DNA of 64,000 bases from Zavarzinia marina (GCF_021568905.1 NZ_JAKGSB010000006.1:62001-126000); one strand, 5' to 3'; counted from the first letter of the stretch, positions 46,477-58,380 are shown. Numbers and translations are program-made. Notes: generated by a model from the sequence alone, not told the origin.

Positions 46477-47187
46477 TCAGCCCTCCGTCGACGCGGGCGC
46501 TTCTTCAGCGACCGGCGCCTTCTTCACCGCACCCGGCAGGGGCAGCTCGCCGTGCTTCGCCTTCACGGCGTCGCGCACGAGCACATAGGAGCCCTTGGCA
46601 CCCGGGACGGCACCCTTGACCAGGATGAGGCCCCGGCCTTCATCCACCTTGGCCACTTCGAGGTTCTGCACGGTCACGCGCTCGGCACCCAGGTGGCCGG
46701 CCATCTTCTTGCCCTTGAACACCTTGCCGGGGTCCTGGCGCTGGCCGGTCGAACCGTGGGAGCGATGCGAGATCGAGACGCCGTGGGTGGCGCGCAGGCC
46801 GCCGAAGTTCCAGCGCTTCATGACGCCCTGGAACCCCTTGCCCTTGCTCTCGCCGGTCACGTCGATCTTCTGGCCGGGCACGAAATGCTCGGCCGAAAGC
46901 TCGTCGCCGACGTTCAGCATGGCGTCTTCCGTCACGCGGAATTCGACCAGCTTCATCTTCGGCGCGACGTTGGCCTTCGCATAATGGCCACGCATCGGCT
47001 TCGACACGTTCTTGACCTTGGCCGTGCCCGAGCCGAGCTGAACGGCGGTGTAGCCGTCGTTCTCGACCGTGCGGGTGGCGACGACCTGCAGGCTGTCGAT
47101 CTGCAGCACCGTCACCGGCACATGGGCGCCGTCGGCCGCAAAGAGCCGCGTCATCCCGATTTTCTTGGCGATCACACCGGAACGCAT
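46477..47187 (-). CDS. rplC: 50S ribosomal protein L3
   Basis: Early-assembly large-subunit protein of 236 residues. [13 protein letters not shown]-like start and the central [16 protein letters not shown] and [20 protein letters not shown] motifs are present. A 25-residue Ala/Pro/Glu-rich tail follows the core. ATG 47187. Confidence 0.97.
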   Translation of the reverse strand: MRSGVIAKKIGMTRLFAADGAHVPVTVLQIDSLQVVATRTVENDGYTAVQLGSGTAKVKNVSKPMRGHYAKANVAPKMKLVEFRVTEDAMLNVGDELSAEHFVPGQKIDVTGESKGKGFQGVMKRWNFGGLRATHGVSISHRSHGSTGQRQDPGKVFKGKKMAGHLGAERVTVQNLEVAKVDEGRGLILVKGAVPGAKGSYVLVRDAVKAKHGELPLPGAVKKAPVAEEAPASTEG

Positions 47188-47197
47188 GGCATCACCC

Positions 47198-47506
47198 TCA
47201 GAGCTTGATCTCGACGTCGACGCCGGCGGCGAGGTCGAGCTTCATCAGCGCGTCCACCGTCTGGGGCGTCGGGTCGACGATGTCGAGGAGACGCTTGTGA
47301 GTCCGAATCTCGAACTGCTCGCGGCTCTTCTTGTCGATGTGCGGCGAACGCAGCACCGTGAATTTTTCGATCCGGGTCGGCAGCGGGATCGGTCCCCGAA
47401 CCCGCGCACCGGTCCGCTTCGCCGTATTGACGATCTCGCTGGTCGACTGGTCGAGCACGCGATGATCGAACGCCTTCAGGCGGATGCGGATATTCTGGCT
47501 GTCCAT
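47198..47506 (-). CDS. rpsJ: 30S ribosomal protein S10
   Basis: Head protein of 102 residues that also acts as NusE in antitermination. [20 protein letters not shown] and [20 protein letters not shown] are diagnostic. ATG 47506; it directly follows tuf, so the str and S10 operons are fused here. Confidence 0.98.
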   Translation of the reverse strand: MDSQNIRIRLKAFDHRVLDQSTSEIVNTAKRTGARVRGPIPLPTRIEKFTVLRSPHIDKKSREQFEIRTHKRLLDIVDPTPQTVDALMKLDLAAGVDVEIKL

Positions 47507-47535
47507 CTCAACAATCCTCGAACGCGCGCCCGGCC

Positions 47536-48726
47536 TTACTTGTCGATTCCGGCGACGACGCCGGCACCGACGGTGCGGCCGCCCTCGCGGATCGCGAAGC
47601 GAAGACCTTCGTCCATCGCGATCGGGGCGATCAGCTCGACCGTCATCGCGACATTGTCACCCGGCATCACCATCTCGACGCCGTCCGGCAGCGTCACGAT
47701 GCCGGTCACGTCCGTCGTCCGGAAATAGAACTGCGGACGGTAGTTGGTGAAGAACGGGGTGTGGCGCCCGCCCTCTTCCTTCGTCAGGATGTAGGCTTCG
47801 GCCTTGAACTTCGTGTGCGGCGTGATCGAGCCCGGCTTCGCCAGAACCTGACCGCGCTCCACGTCGTCGCGACCAACGCCGCGCAGCAGCGCGCCGATGT
47901 TGTCGCCCGCCTCGCCCTGGTCCAGCAGCTTGCGGAACATCTCGACGCCGGTCACCGTCGTCTTCTTCGTCGCGCGAAGACCGACAATCTCGATTTCCTC
48001 GCCGACCTTCACGATGCCGCGCTCGACACGGCCGGTCACGACGGTGCCGCGGCCCGAGATCGAGAACACGTCCTCGATCGGCATCAGGAACGGACGGTCC
48101 TTCGGACGCTCCGGCTGCGGGATGTAGTCGTCAACCGCCGCCATCAGCTCCAGAACCGCGTCATGACCCAGCTTCTTGTCCGAGTCGTTCAGCGCGCACA
48201 GCGCCGAGCCCCGGATCACCGGAATGTCGTCGCCCGGGAAGTCGTAGGACGACAGCAGCTCGCGAACCTCGAGCTCCACAAGGTCCAGCAGCTCCTCGTC
48301 GTCGACCATGTCGCACTTGTTCAGGAACACCACCAGCGACGGCACGCCCACCTGGCGCGCCAGCAGAATGTGCTCGCGGGTCTGCGGCATCGGGCCGTCG
48401 GCAGCCGACACGACCAGGATCGCGCCGTCCATCTGCGCCGCACCCGTGATCATGTTCTTCACATAGTCGGCGTGGCCCGGGCAGTCGACGTGCGCGTAGT
48501 GCCGGTTCGCCGTCTCGTATTCGACGTGCGCCGTCGAGATCGTGATGCCCCGCGCGCGCTCCTCCGGCGCCTTGTCGATCATGTCATAGGCCGTGAACGA
48601 CGCACCGCCCGTCTCCGCCAGGACCTTGGTGATCGCCGCCGTCAGCGACGTCTTGCCATGGTCGACGTGACCGATCGTACCGATGTTGCAATGCGGCTTG
48701 TCCCGCTTGAAACTTTCCTTGGCCAT
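47536..48726 (-). CDS. tuf: Elongation factor Tu
   Basis: GTPase that delivers aminoacyl-tRNA to the ribosome, 396 residues. G1 GHVDHGKT at about 19-26, G3 [12 protein letters not shown] and G4 NKCDMVDD are intact; the domain II/III boundary looks normal. ATG 48726. Lies between fusA and rpsJ. A second tuf copy is common in such genomes but is not in this window. Confidence 0.98.
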   Translation of the reverse strand: MAKESFKRDKPHCNIGTIGHVDHGKTSLTAAITKVLAETGGASFTAYDMIDKAPEERARGITISTAHVEYETANRHYAHVDCPGHADYVKNMITGAAQMDGAILVVSAADGPMPQTREHILLARQVGVPSLVVFLNKCDMVDDEELLDLVELEVRELLSSYDFPGDDIPVIRGSALCALNDSDKKLGHDAVLELMAAVDDYIPQPERPKDRPFLMPIEDVFSISGRGTVVTGRVERGIVKVGEEIEIVGLRATKKTTVTGVEMFRKLLDQGEAGDNIGALLRGVGRDDVERGQVLAKPGSITPHTKFKAEAYILTKEEGGRHTPFFTNYRPQFYFRTTDVTGIVTLPDGVEMVMPGDNVAMTVELIAPIAMDEGLRFAIREGGRTVGAGVVAGIDK

Positions 48727-48759
48727 TCTAGGCTCTCCGTAACGTTATCGGTTGCGAAC

Positions 48760-50838
<2,079 letters not shown>

Positions 50839-50850
50839 GATACGCTCCCG

Positions 50851-51704
<854 letters not shown>

Positions 51705-52034
51705 CAGTCCCTGCCTTCTCTTCCCTCGTTCGGGTCACGCAAGCTCCGCCAGAAGTGTCAAAGAGCGGTCTTACGCAACAAAGCCGGCCATGCAGTACCT
51801 TATTCGGCACTGCCGCCGACCAAATCTCGTGGCCCTCTACCGCGCCGAAGCGCCGTATCGGGCCGATGTCCGGTTACTCGTACTCGTCGACGCCGCGTTT
51901 AGGTTGAACCCCTACCACCGCCGTCCGAGTGGAGGCGCGAACATATGGGGGGCCTTACGAGTCGTCAAGCGGAAAGCTGCGGCGGCGGAAACATGACCCA
52001 TGCGGCAGCCGCAGGCCTGTCCTTCTTACGCCGG
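51705..52034. other. Upstream region of the str operon, no gene seen
   Basis: About 330 bases without a credible gene. It must contain the promoter for the leftward ribosomal cluster. A consensus TTGACA reads leftward at 51761-51756, but no good -10 follows at 16-18 bases. AT-richer stretches near 51880-51915 could hold another promoter. No terminator hairpin was seen for the rightmost boundary. Confidence 0.4.
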
Positions 52035-52484
52035 TCAGGGCCGAAAGGCCAGGAGCACGGCGCCACCCGCGACCATCGCGACCCCCAGCCAATTGACCGC
52101 CGACAGCCGCTCGCCGAGGAAGATGGCGGCGAAGACGGCGACGAAGACGATGCTGAGCTTGTCGACCGGCGCCACCCGGGCGGCATCGCCGAGTTTCAGC
52201 GCCCTGAAATAGCAGAGCCACGACGCCCCCGTGGCCGCCCCCGACAGCACGAGGAACAGCCAACTCCGCCCCGGCACGCCGGCGGGCGACTGCCAGTGGC
52301 CGGAAGCCCAGAGGATGCCGGCGGTGAAGCAGAGGATGACGACGGTGCGCACGAAGGTCGCGAAATCGGGATCGACCTCGGCCACGCCGATCTTGGCGAG
52401 GATCGCCGTCAGGGCCGCGAAGCCGGCCGCCAGCAGGGCCCAGAACAGCCAGCCGGACGGCCAGGCGGACAGCAGGTCGCGCAT
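52035..52484 (-). CDS. Single-repeat EamA membrane protein
   Basis: Half-size drug/metabolite transporter-like protein of 149 residues with about five hydrophobic segments. The stretches ALLAAGFAALTAILAKIGVA and WLCYFRALKLGDAARVAPVDKL (in two parts) belong to one EamA repeat, so it probably dimerises or pairs with another half. ATG 52484 lies 17 bases after the amidase stop codon and could be cotranscribed. Family members of this length are common and their substrates unknown. Confidence 0.8.
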   Translation of the reverse strand: MRDLLSAWPSGWLFWALLAAGFAALTAILAKIGVAEVDPDFATFVRTVVILCFTAGILWASGHWQSPAGVPGRSWLFLVLSGAATGASWLCYFRALKLGDAARVAPVDKLSIVFVAVFAAIFLGERLSAVNWLGVAMVAGGAVLLAFRP

Positions 52485-52500
52485 TGCCCCTTCTCCCCTC

Positions 52501-53904
52501 TCAGGCGGGACCCGGCACCGGCGCCGCGACGACGCCGGCCGCCTCGAGCGCGGCGGCGGCGCGAAGAACGAGATCCTCGCGCCAGGGCGCGGCGATGAGT
52601 TGGACGCCGATGGGCAGCCCGCCGGGTGCCGCGGCCGGCACCGGCACGGCGCAGACCGGCAGGCCGATCGCGGAGATCGGCTGGGTGAAGAGGCCGAACA
52701 TGGGGCGCAGCGGCACGGTCTTGCCGCGCAGGTCCATGGTCTTCTGGCCGACCTTCGGCGCGCACATGGGGGTGGCGGGCGCGATCAGCAGGTCGAATTC
52801 CTCGAACAGGGCCGCCGCCCGGCCGGCGTACCAGCGCCGCACCTGATGGGCCCGGACCGACCAGGCGGCGGGCAGCAGGGCGCCGGCGAGGAAACGGTCC
52901 CGCGTCTCGGGATCGAAGTCCGCCGCCCTGGCGCGCAGCCGGCCCAGGTGAAAGGCGGCGCTTTCCGTATTGGTGATGATGAAGGCCGCGGCCCTGCCTT
53001 CCGCCGCCCCCTCCAGTTCGACGGTCGCGCGGGCGCCCAAGGCCCCGGCCACCAGACCGACGGCGCGCGCCGCCTCGGGCATGCCTTCGGTATCGAAGTG
53101 ACCGCCGAGCACGGCGACCTGCAACCCGCCGATGCCGGCATCCAGGATCGGCGAGACGGCTTCGACCGGCCGCTTCACGCAGGCGTGGTCCTCCGCGTCG
53201 TGCCCCTGCATCAGGTCGTAGGCGAGAGCGAGGTCGGCCGTGCAGCGGGCGAAGGGCCCCAGATGGTCGAGACTGTCGCAGAAGGGAAAGCTGCGGCTGC
53301 GCGGCAGGCGGCCATAGGTCGGCTTCAGGCCGAAGATGCCGCACAGCGACGACGGCACCCGGATCGAGCCGTTGGTGTCGGAGCCGAGCGAGATCGGCGC
53401 CAGCCCGCCCCCGGTGGCGGCACCGCAGCCGGACGAGGAGCCGCCGGCCATATGGTCCGGGTCGTGGGGGTTGCGGCAGGCGCCGTCGTGAAAATTCTCG
53501 CCCGTGAAGTCATAGGCGTATTCGCCCATGTTCAGGCCGCCCAGGATGACCGCGTCCGCCGCCAGCAGGCGTTCCACCAGCACGGCGTCGCGCCGTGCCG
53601 GGTTGCGCTCGCGGTTGATCAGGCTGCCGGCCCGCGTCGGCAGGTCCTCGAGATCGAACAGATTCTTCACCGCGAAGGGCACGCCGGCCAGCGGCCCCAG
53701 GCGCTCGCCCCTGGCGTGGCGATCGTCGATCGCCTGGGCGATGGCGAGTGCCCGTTCGGCGGTGACGTCGGTATAGGCGTTCAGAGTGGGATCGACGGTC
53801 GCGATCCGGTCGAGAAAGAGGCGCGTGACCGCGACGGCGGTGGTGCGCCCGTCGCGGACGGCGGATGCGATCTCATGGGCCGGGGCGAAGGGATCGACGC
53901 TCAT
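52501..53904 (-). CDS. AtzE/HpxY-like amidase
   Basis: Amidase-signature hydrolase of 467 residues. The Ser-cisSer-Lys triad is visible: K80 in GVPFAVKNLFD, S156 in GGSSSGCG and nucleophile S180 in GSDTNGSIRVPSS. The GSDTNGS form, with Asn instead of the usual second Gly, fits the AtzE branch. That branch includes 1-carboxybiuret hydrolase of the cyanuric acid pathway and the HpxY protein of oxalurate catabolism. ATG 53904 overlaps the stop of the 70-residue AtzG-like gene by 4 bases. Neighbouring AtzG-, AtzH- and biuret-hydrolase-like genes support this branch over GatA. The exact substrate is inferred. Confidence 0.88.
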   Translation of the reverse strand: MSVDPFAPAHEIASAVRDGRTTAVAVTRLFLDRIATVDPTLNAYTDVTAERALAIAQAIDDRHARGERLGPLAGVPFAVKNLFDLEDLPTRAGSLINRERNPARRDAVLVERLLAADAVILGGLNMGEYAYDFTGENFHDGACRNPHDPDHMAGGSSSGCGAATGGGLAPISLGSDTNGSIRVPSSLCGIFGLKPTYGRLPRSRSFPFCDSLDHLGPFARCTADLALAYDLMQGHDAEDHACVKRPVEAVSPILDAGIGGLQVAVLGGHFDTEGMPEAARAVGLVAGALGARATVELEGAAEGRAAAFIITNTESAAFHLGRLRARAADFDPETRDRFLAGALLPAAWSVRAHQVRRWYAGRAAALFEEFDLLIAPATPMCAPKVGQKTMDLRGKTVPLRPMFGLFTQPISAIGLPVCAVPVPAAAPGGLPIGVQLIAAPWREDLVLRAAAALEAAGVVAAPVPGPA

Positions 53905-54113
53905 GCCCCCTCTCCCTTGGGTGCCACCGGCTCGAAGGTGCCGTCGAGGTCCAGGGTATCGGCCGGCACCGGCGCCGCTTCGACCAGGGCCGCCATGTCG
54001 GCGGCGAGCTTCAGGAACTGGAGAACGCCGGGGCGCTGCGACGGGGTGATGGTCAGGCCGAGAAGGGCGGCATTGGCGTCTAGACAGGCTTCGGGATCGA
54101 AATCGGCAGGCAT
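53901..54113 (-). CDS. AtzG/HpxX-like small subunit (DUF4089)
   Basis: Small helical protein of 70 residues related to AtzG, which forms a stable complex with AtzE much as GatC does with GatA. The pattern LDANAALLGLTITPSQRPGV and FLKLAADMAALVEAAPV fits DUF4089. The start codon ATG 54113 is followed by the usual acidic leader, and the ATGA overlap with the amidase indicates equimolar production. A strong terminator lies between it and the permease gene upstream, so this pair may need its own promoter. Confidence 0.78.
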   Translation of the reverse strand: MPADFDPEACLDANAALLGLTITPSQRPGVLQFLKLAADMAALVEAAPVPADTLDLDGTFEPVAPKGEGA

Positions 54114-54167
54114 GAGCACCTCGAACGGACGGCGACAGGCAGGCAGGCCATGGGCAGAGCATACAGT

Positions 54168-54223
54168 GAAAAAGGTGCCGCCCCGAGACGCTTCTCGGCG
54201 GGCCGGGAAGCGTCTCGGGGCGG
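54168..54223 (-). terminator. Intrinsic terminator between permease and amidase genes
   Basis: Perfect 17-bp arms CCGCCCCGAGACGCTTC (54178-54194) and its inverse (54207-54223) enclose twelve bases; on the minus strand CACCTTTTT follows. It closes the permease transcript 54 bases after its stop codon. Confidence 0.85.
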
Positions 54224-54276
54224 TGTGGCGCCGGGATCCCGCGGGAGACCCCGAAAGCGGCCTTGTGGTGCGAGCC

Positions 54277-55860
54277 CTATTCCGCGGGTTCGGGGACCGG
54301 GTGATTGTGCCCGCCCCCGACGTTGACGGCCGACGGCACGACCCGGCGCGAGGCGAGCGCCAGGAAGGCGGCGACCAGGACATAGCCGGCGACCACCGTC
54401 GGGCTTTCGCCGATGCCGATCGAATGGCTGTGCATGAAGCCGAAGAAGGTCAGCGCCGCCGCCGCCAGGGCGAAGATGCTGGCCTTCATGAACTGGCGTT
54501 CGATGATGAAGACGGCGATGGCGCCGAGCATCAGCCCGCCCAGGATGGCGCCGCCGCCGAGCACTTCGAGCCCGTGGTAGAGCACGCCGTTCATGCCGAG
54601 CTTGTCGATGCCGACGGCCGCCGCCGAGGTGCCGGCGGCGCCGAGGGCGCCGTCGATCTGAACCTTGGCCCAATCCGCCAGATGGGGCGTCAGCGCCAGC
54701 ACGATGGCGGGGGCATGGCGATGCGGGGTCTCCTGGAAGGCCTGGGAGCCGATGAGCATGCCGATATAGAGAAGGATGGGCGAGATCGCCACGACCGGCA
54801 CCAGGGCCAGCAGCACGGCGATGATGCCGAACCACGACAGCACGATGACCATGGCGCCGACGGCCGCCGAATAGCCGATGCGCCCGCCCATGGCCTTCCA
54901 GCCCGGATGGCCGATATAGACCGCGTTGATGAAGGGATTGCCCATCAGGCAGCCGATCAGGGAGACGACGCCGTCCGCCGTCAGCACCCGCGTGGTCGGA
55001 TAGGCGTCGCCCGCGACTTCCGCCGATTCCACATTGTCCATGGCCTCGACAAGGTCGTAGATGCCGAAGGGAATGGCGGTGACCAGGATGATGCCGAGGA
55101 AGTTGAAGCCGTGGAAGACATGGTCGAAGGCCGGGATCGGGATCGAGAAACCGAAGGACGAGAAGGCCTCGCCCAGCCCCGCGACCGACATGCCGCCGAA
55201 ATCGAAGCCGAACAGGGTGGAGCCCCAGGCGATGACCATGCCGGCGGCGATGGCGACCAGACCGGCCGGAATGCCCTTCGGATATTTCAGCCCGCCGAAC
55301 CAGGCCATGAGGATGACGCAGAAACAGGCGAGCCCGATCACCGGCGTCATGAACATCTCCAGCGCCGGCTTCATCGAGATGAAGGTGACCGAGACGCCGG
55401 CCAGCGTGCCGAGGAGGGCGGCGCGCGGCGTGATGCGCCGGATATAGGGCGCGACGAAGCCGCCGACCATCAGCACGAAGCTCTGGATGAAGACCCAGGT
55501 CAGGCCCGCTTCCCAGCCCATGATCGGATCGCCGGTCGAAAGCGAGATCGGCAGCATGATGACGAAGGTGACGACGAACATATGCGGCACGGAAATGCCG
55601 GACGGCAGGGCGCAGACGTCGGTGCGCCCGGTCTTCAGCGCCAGCCGATAGGCGAGAAATGCGTAATATCCGGTCGACAGGCACATCATCAGGCCCATGG
55701 CGGGCAGGATGCGGCCGAAGACGATGTCGTCCGGCATCTTGAGGACGAAGCGCAACAGGCCGGTCAGCACCAGCATGTTGACGAGGATGTTGGTGCCGAA
55801 CCCGAAGAAGGCGTTGAAGTCGCCCGGTGTCCAGATTTTCGGCTTGGTAAGCGCCGTCAT
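54277..55860 (-). CDS. NCS2-type xanthine/uracil-like permease
   Basis: Multispanning transporter of 527 residues from the NCS2/AzgA-like permeases that move nucleobases and related heterocycles. Many hydrophobic segments are visible from residue 18 to 505. The loops TGRTDVCALPSGISVPHMFV and RRITPRAALLGTLAGVSVTF (each about 20 residues) match the subgroup, and EAMDNVESAEVAGDAYPTTR is the conserved acidic motif. A His-rich tail (GGGHNHPVP) ends the protein. ATG 55860. It lies just downstream of the biuret-hydrolase-like gene and probably imports that pathway's substrate. Confidence 0.87.
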   Translation of the reverse strand: MTALTKPKIWTPGDFNAFFGFGTNILVNMLVLTGLLRFVLKMPDDIVFGRILPAMGLMMCLSTGYYAFLAYRLALKTGRTDVCALPSGISVPHMFVVTFVIMLPISLSTGDPIMGWEAGLTWVFIQSFVLMVGGFVAPYIRRITPRAALLGTLAGVSVTFISMKPALEMFMTPVIGLACFCVILMAWFGGLKYPKGIPAGLVAIAAGMVIAWGSTLFGFDFGGMSVAGLGEAFSSFGFSIPIPAFDHVFHGFNFLGIILVTAIPFGIYDLVEAMDNVESAEVAGDAYPTTRVLTADGVVSLIGCLMGNPFINAVYIGHPGWKAMGGRIGYSAAVGAMVIVLSWFGIIAVLLALVPVVAISPILLYIGMLIGSQAFQETPHRHAPAIVLALTPHLADWAKVQIDGALGAAGTSAAAVGIDKLGMNGVLYHGLEVLGGGAILGGLMLGAIAVFIIERQFMKASIFALAAAALTFFGFMHSHSIGIGESPTVVAGYVLVAAFLALASRRVVPSAVNVGGGHNHPVPEPAE

Positions 55861-55876
55861 GATCCCACCCCCTGCA

Positions 55877-56569
55877 CTATTCCGCCGCTTCTGCGGCGGA
55901 TGCCTCGAGCGCCGAAACGACCCTGGCCGCATCGGTCACCCACCCAAAGATGCCGCCTTGCGCCTTCACCATGCGCAGCGCGACGTCGTGAAATTCGGGA
56001 AAATAGGAACCGCAGGCGTCGCCCACGGCAATGCAGCGATAGCCGCGGTCGTTGCCCTCGCGGATCGTCGTGTGGACGCAGACCTCGGTGGTGACGCCGC
56101 AGACCAGCAGCGTGTCGATCGCCTTGTTGGCGAGGACGAGCCCGAGGTCGGTGGCGAAGAAGGCCCCCTTGCCCGGCTTGTCGATCACCACCTCGCCCTC
56201 GATCGGATAGAGTTCGGGGATGATGTCCTGGCCCGGTTCGCCCCGGATCAGGATCCGGCCCATGGGCCCCGGCGCGCCGATCCTGTGGGTCGGGCTGCCC
56301 CGGTTCACCTTGGCCGGCGGCGCGTCGGAAAGATCGGGGCGATGGCCCTCGCGGGTGTGGACGACCAGCATGCCGGCACGGCGCGCCGCCGCCAGCAGGG
56401 CCTTGGCCGGCGGGATCGCCTTCGCCAGCAGGGAGACGTCGTTGCCCAGCGTCTCGCCGAAACCGCCAGGTTCGAGAAAGTCGCGCTGCATGTCGATGAT
56501 GACCAGCGCCGTCTTCTCGACCGACGCGCTGATCTTCCCCGGCTCTGCATCGATGATCATCGTCGTCAT
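55877..56569 (-). CDS. Isochorismatase-like cysteine amidohydrolase, biuret-hydrolase-like
   Basis: Cysteine hydrolase of 230 residues. The catalytic triad is present as D26 in IIDMQRDF, K131/K134 in DKPGKGAFF and C164 in GVTTEVCVHTT, the nucleophile. The blocks REGHRPDLSDAPPAK and GRILIRGEPGQDIIPEL strongly resemble biuret amidohydrolases and related ureido-hydrolases. ATG 56569 has AAAGGAGG seven bases upstream. It is the first gene of a leftward unit with the NCS2 permease and is divergent from the AtzH/HpxZ-like gene. Biuret, ureidoacrylate or allantoate-like ureides are candidate substrates; biuret is the best fit by motif and neighbours. Confidence 0.88.
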   Translation of the reverse strand: MTTMIIDAEPGKISASVEKTALVIIDMQRDFLEPGGFGETLGNDVSLLAKAIPPAKALLAAARRAGMLVVHTREGHRPDLSDAPPAKVNRGSPTHRIGAPGPMGRILIRGEPGQDIIPELYPIEGEVVIDKPGKGAFFATDLGLVLANKAIDTLLVCGVTTEVCVHTTIREGNDRGYRCIAVGDACGSYFPEFHDVALRMVKAQGGIFGWVTDAARVVSALEASAAEAAE

Positions 56570-56590
56570 GCCCAGCCTCCTTTGTTGTCT

Positions 56591-56600
56591 TGTATGCAAT
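56591..56600. promoter_or_regulatory. Candidate operator TGTATGCAAT
   Basis: TGTATGCAAT just upstream of the biuret-hydrolase-like gene matches TGTATACAAT at 56730-56739, with a half-site TGTATGCG at 56693. GntR/FadR-type repressors bind such TGTATACA palindromes. No regulator gene of that type is in the window. Confidence 0.35.
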
Positions 56601-56729
56601 GCAAGAGGCGGACCAAGCCCCACCGCACCTGCGAATGCGGCGTAGCCGTCTGTTTTCAAAGGGTATTTGGAGAGGTCGTGAAGTGATTAAACTGTATGCG
56701 AGGCATTGTTGATGCTCAAAAAAACAGCA

Positions 56730-56746
56730 TGTATACAATTTATAAT
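56730..56746 (+). promoter_or_regulatory. Candidate operator and -10 element for the AtzH-like gene
   Basis: TGTATACAAT (56730-56739) contains the palindrome TGTATACA and abuts a perfect TATAAT at 56741-56746, 42 bases before the AtzH/HpxZ-like start codon. Binding there would block initiation. No convincing -35 was found. Confidence 0.4.
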
Positions 56747-56787
56747 CAGTGACGCCGCAAAATGGCCCGTTTGCGCAGGAGAGCAGG

Positions 56788-57198
56788 ATGAGTGAGACGC
56801 CCCTTCCCGGCCCGGTCCCGGGCTTCGCCGTCGACGATCCGGCGACCGTCGCCGAAATCACGGCGGCCTTCGAGGCCTACGAGCGGGCGCTGATGGCGAA
56901 CGACGTCGCGGCACTCGGCTATTTCTTCTGGTCCGATCCCCGGGTGCTGCGCTACGGCCCGACCGAGAACCTCTATGGCCCGGAAGCGATCGCGAACTAT
57001 CGCGCGGCGCGCGACGTGACCGACATGGCCCGGCGCCTGGAAAACACCCGCATCCACGCCTTCGGTCCCGATTTCGGGGTGGCCAATACCGAATATGTCC
57101 GCCTGAAGTCCGGCAAGCGCGGCCGCCAGACCCAGGTCTGGGCCCGCCTCGCCGACGGCTGGCGCATCGTCTCGGCCCACGTCAGCCTTTTGCCCTGA
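56788..57198 (+). CDS. AtzH/HpxZ-like protein (DUF3225)
   Basis: NTF2-fold protein of 136 residues related to HpxZ of oxalurate catabolism and AtzH of the cyanuric acid pathway, the latter reported to act on dicarboxyurea. Recognised by FEAYERALMANDVAALGYFF followed by WSDPRVLRYGPTENLYG and the terminal WRIVSAHVSLL. AGGAGAG precedes ATG 56788. It is divergent from the biuret-hydrolase-like gene. Together with AtzG- and AtzE-like genes it completes an hpxXYZ/atzGEH set. Confidence 0.86.
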   Translation: MSETPLPGPVPGFAVDDPATVAEITAAFEAYERALMANDVAALGYFFWSDPRVLRYGPTENLYGPEAIANYRAARDVTDMARRLENTRIHAFGPDFGVANTEYVRLKSGKRGRQTQVWARLADGWRIVSAHVSLLP

Positions 57199-57215
57199 AA
57201 CCCAAGAGGGAACGC

Positions 57216-57250
57216 AAAAGGGCGGAACCTCGCGGCTCCGCCCTTCTTTC
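57216..57250. terminator. Bidirectional terminator between AtzH-like and TRAP genes
   Basis: Arms AAGGGCGGAACC and GGCTCCGCCCTT (one mismatch) enclose TCGC, with A-rich sequence left and CTTTC right. It separates convergent transcripts from the AtzH-like and dctP-like genes. Confidence 0.65.
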
Positions 57251-57264
57251 GCGCCGGAACGCGG

Positions 57265-58353
57265 TCAGCCGCAGGAATAGAGACCGCCGGCCTTGTTGAT
57301 GATGCCGTTGTATTCCTTGAAGATGCCGACGACCTTGGCCTTCAGCTCGCTCTCGGCCGCGATCTCGTCCCAGAACTTCAGGGCGGCCTGCTCCACCTGG
57401 CCCCATTCGCCGGCGGGAATGGTGCGCAGCTTCAGCTTGTCGCCGGTGGCGCGCAGCTTCGCCTCGCCGCCCCAGTACCACTGGTTGCGATAGGTGTGGC
57501 TGGCCTCGACGCAGGCCATGTAGAGCTCCTTCAGGTGCTCCGGCAGCTCCATCCACTTCTTCTCGTTGGCATACCAGGAACCGATCCAGGCGCCGGAGAT
57601 ATTGTTGGTCAGGAAGTGGTCGGTGACGTCGGCCCAGCCCACCGTGTAATCCTCGGTGATGCCCGACCAGGACATGCCGTCCAATTCGCCCGTCTGCACC
57701 GCGACCTGCACGTCCTCATAGGGCAGCGTCACCGGCACCACGCCGAACTGGGCGAGGAAACGGCCGGCGGTCGGGAAAGTGTAGAGGCGCAGCCCCTCCA
57801 GATCGGCGAGCGACTTCACTTCCTTCTTGGTGTTGAAGTTGCACGGATCCTGCCCCGCGGCCGAAAGCCAGACCACGCCGCCCGCCTTCTTGTAGGCGTC
57901 GCGCCAGATGTCGGCCAGGCCGTATTGCTGGAACAGGGTCGGCACGTCGAGAGCGTGCTTGGTGGCGAAGGGGAAGTAACCGCCGAAGACCGAAACCTCG
58001 ACCGGCGCCGACATGCTGTCATCGTCGGAATGGACGGCGTCGATGGTGCCGTTCTGGAGCGCGCGGAACAGCTCGCCCGTCGGCACCAGCTGGTCGGCGT
58101 AATAGACCTCGATCTCCATCTCGCCGTTGGCCGCCTTGTTGAAGGCGTCGACGAAGGGCTTGGTCACGAACTGGCCGAGGACGGAACCGGCATAGGTCTG
58201 CAGGCGCCACTTGATGGGTTCCGCCGCCTTGACGTAGGGCGCGCCGATCGTGGTGGCCGCCGCCGTGGCGACGGCACCGGTGCCCGCCTTCTTCATGAAA
58301 TCGCGCCGGCTGGTGCTCTTGGGCGCCGTCAGGTCCTTGATCTTCTTCGTCAT
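57265..58353 (-). CDS. TRAP transporter solute-binding protein DctP family
   Basis: Periplasmic solute receptor of 362 residues for a TRAP uptake system. A Tat signal SRRDFMKKAG at about residues 18-27 indicates folded export. The mature protein has the family motif QTYAGSVLGQFVTKPFVDAF and the conserved region SLADLEGLRLYTFPTAGRFL. These usually bind organic acids through an Arg salt bridge. ATG 58353 is preferred over ATG 58356 by its spacing from GGAGG. It is the last gene of the SDR-dctQ-dctM-dctP unit. Substrate unknown. Confidence 0.92.
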   Translation of the reverse strand: MTKKIKDLTAPKSTSRRDFMKKAGTGAVATAAATTIGAPYVKAAEPIKWRLQTYAGSVLGQFVTKPFVDAFNKAANGEMEIEVYYADQLVPTGELFRALQNGTIDAVHSDDDSMSAPVEVSVFGGYFPFATKHALDVPTLFQQYGLADIWRDAYKKAGGVVWLSAAGQDPCNFNTKKEVKSLADLEGLRLYTFPTAGRFLAQFGVVPVTLPYEDVQVAVQTGELDGMSWSGITEDYTVGWADVTDHFLTNNISGAWIGSWYANEKKWMELPEHLKELYMACVEASHTYRNQWYWGGEAKLRATGDKLKLRTIPAGEWGQVEQAALKFWDEIAAESELKAKVVGIFKEYNGIINKAGGLYSCG

Positions 58354-58380
58354 CATCTGCCTCCACAATGAACGCTGGTC

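Noticed and set aside
52231-56094. Very long rightward open frame opposite amidase, AtzG-like and permease genes
   Set aside because: Antisense shadow: the leftward genes have clear motifs and ribosome sites, while this frame is Arg/His/Asp-rich noise and crosses a terminator hairpin.
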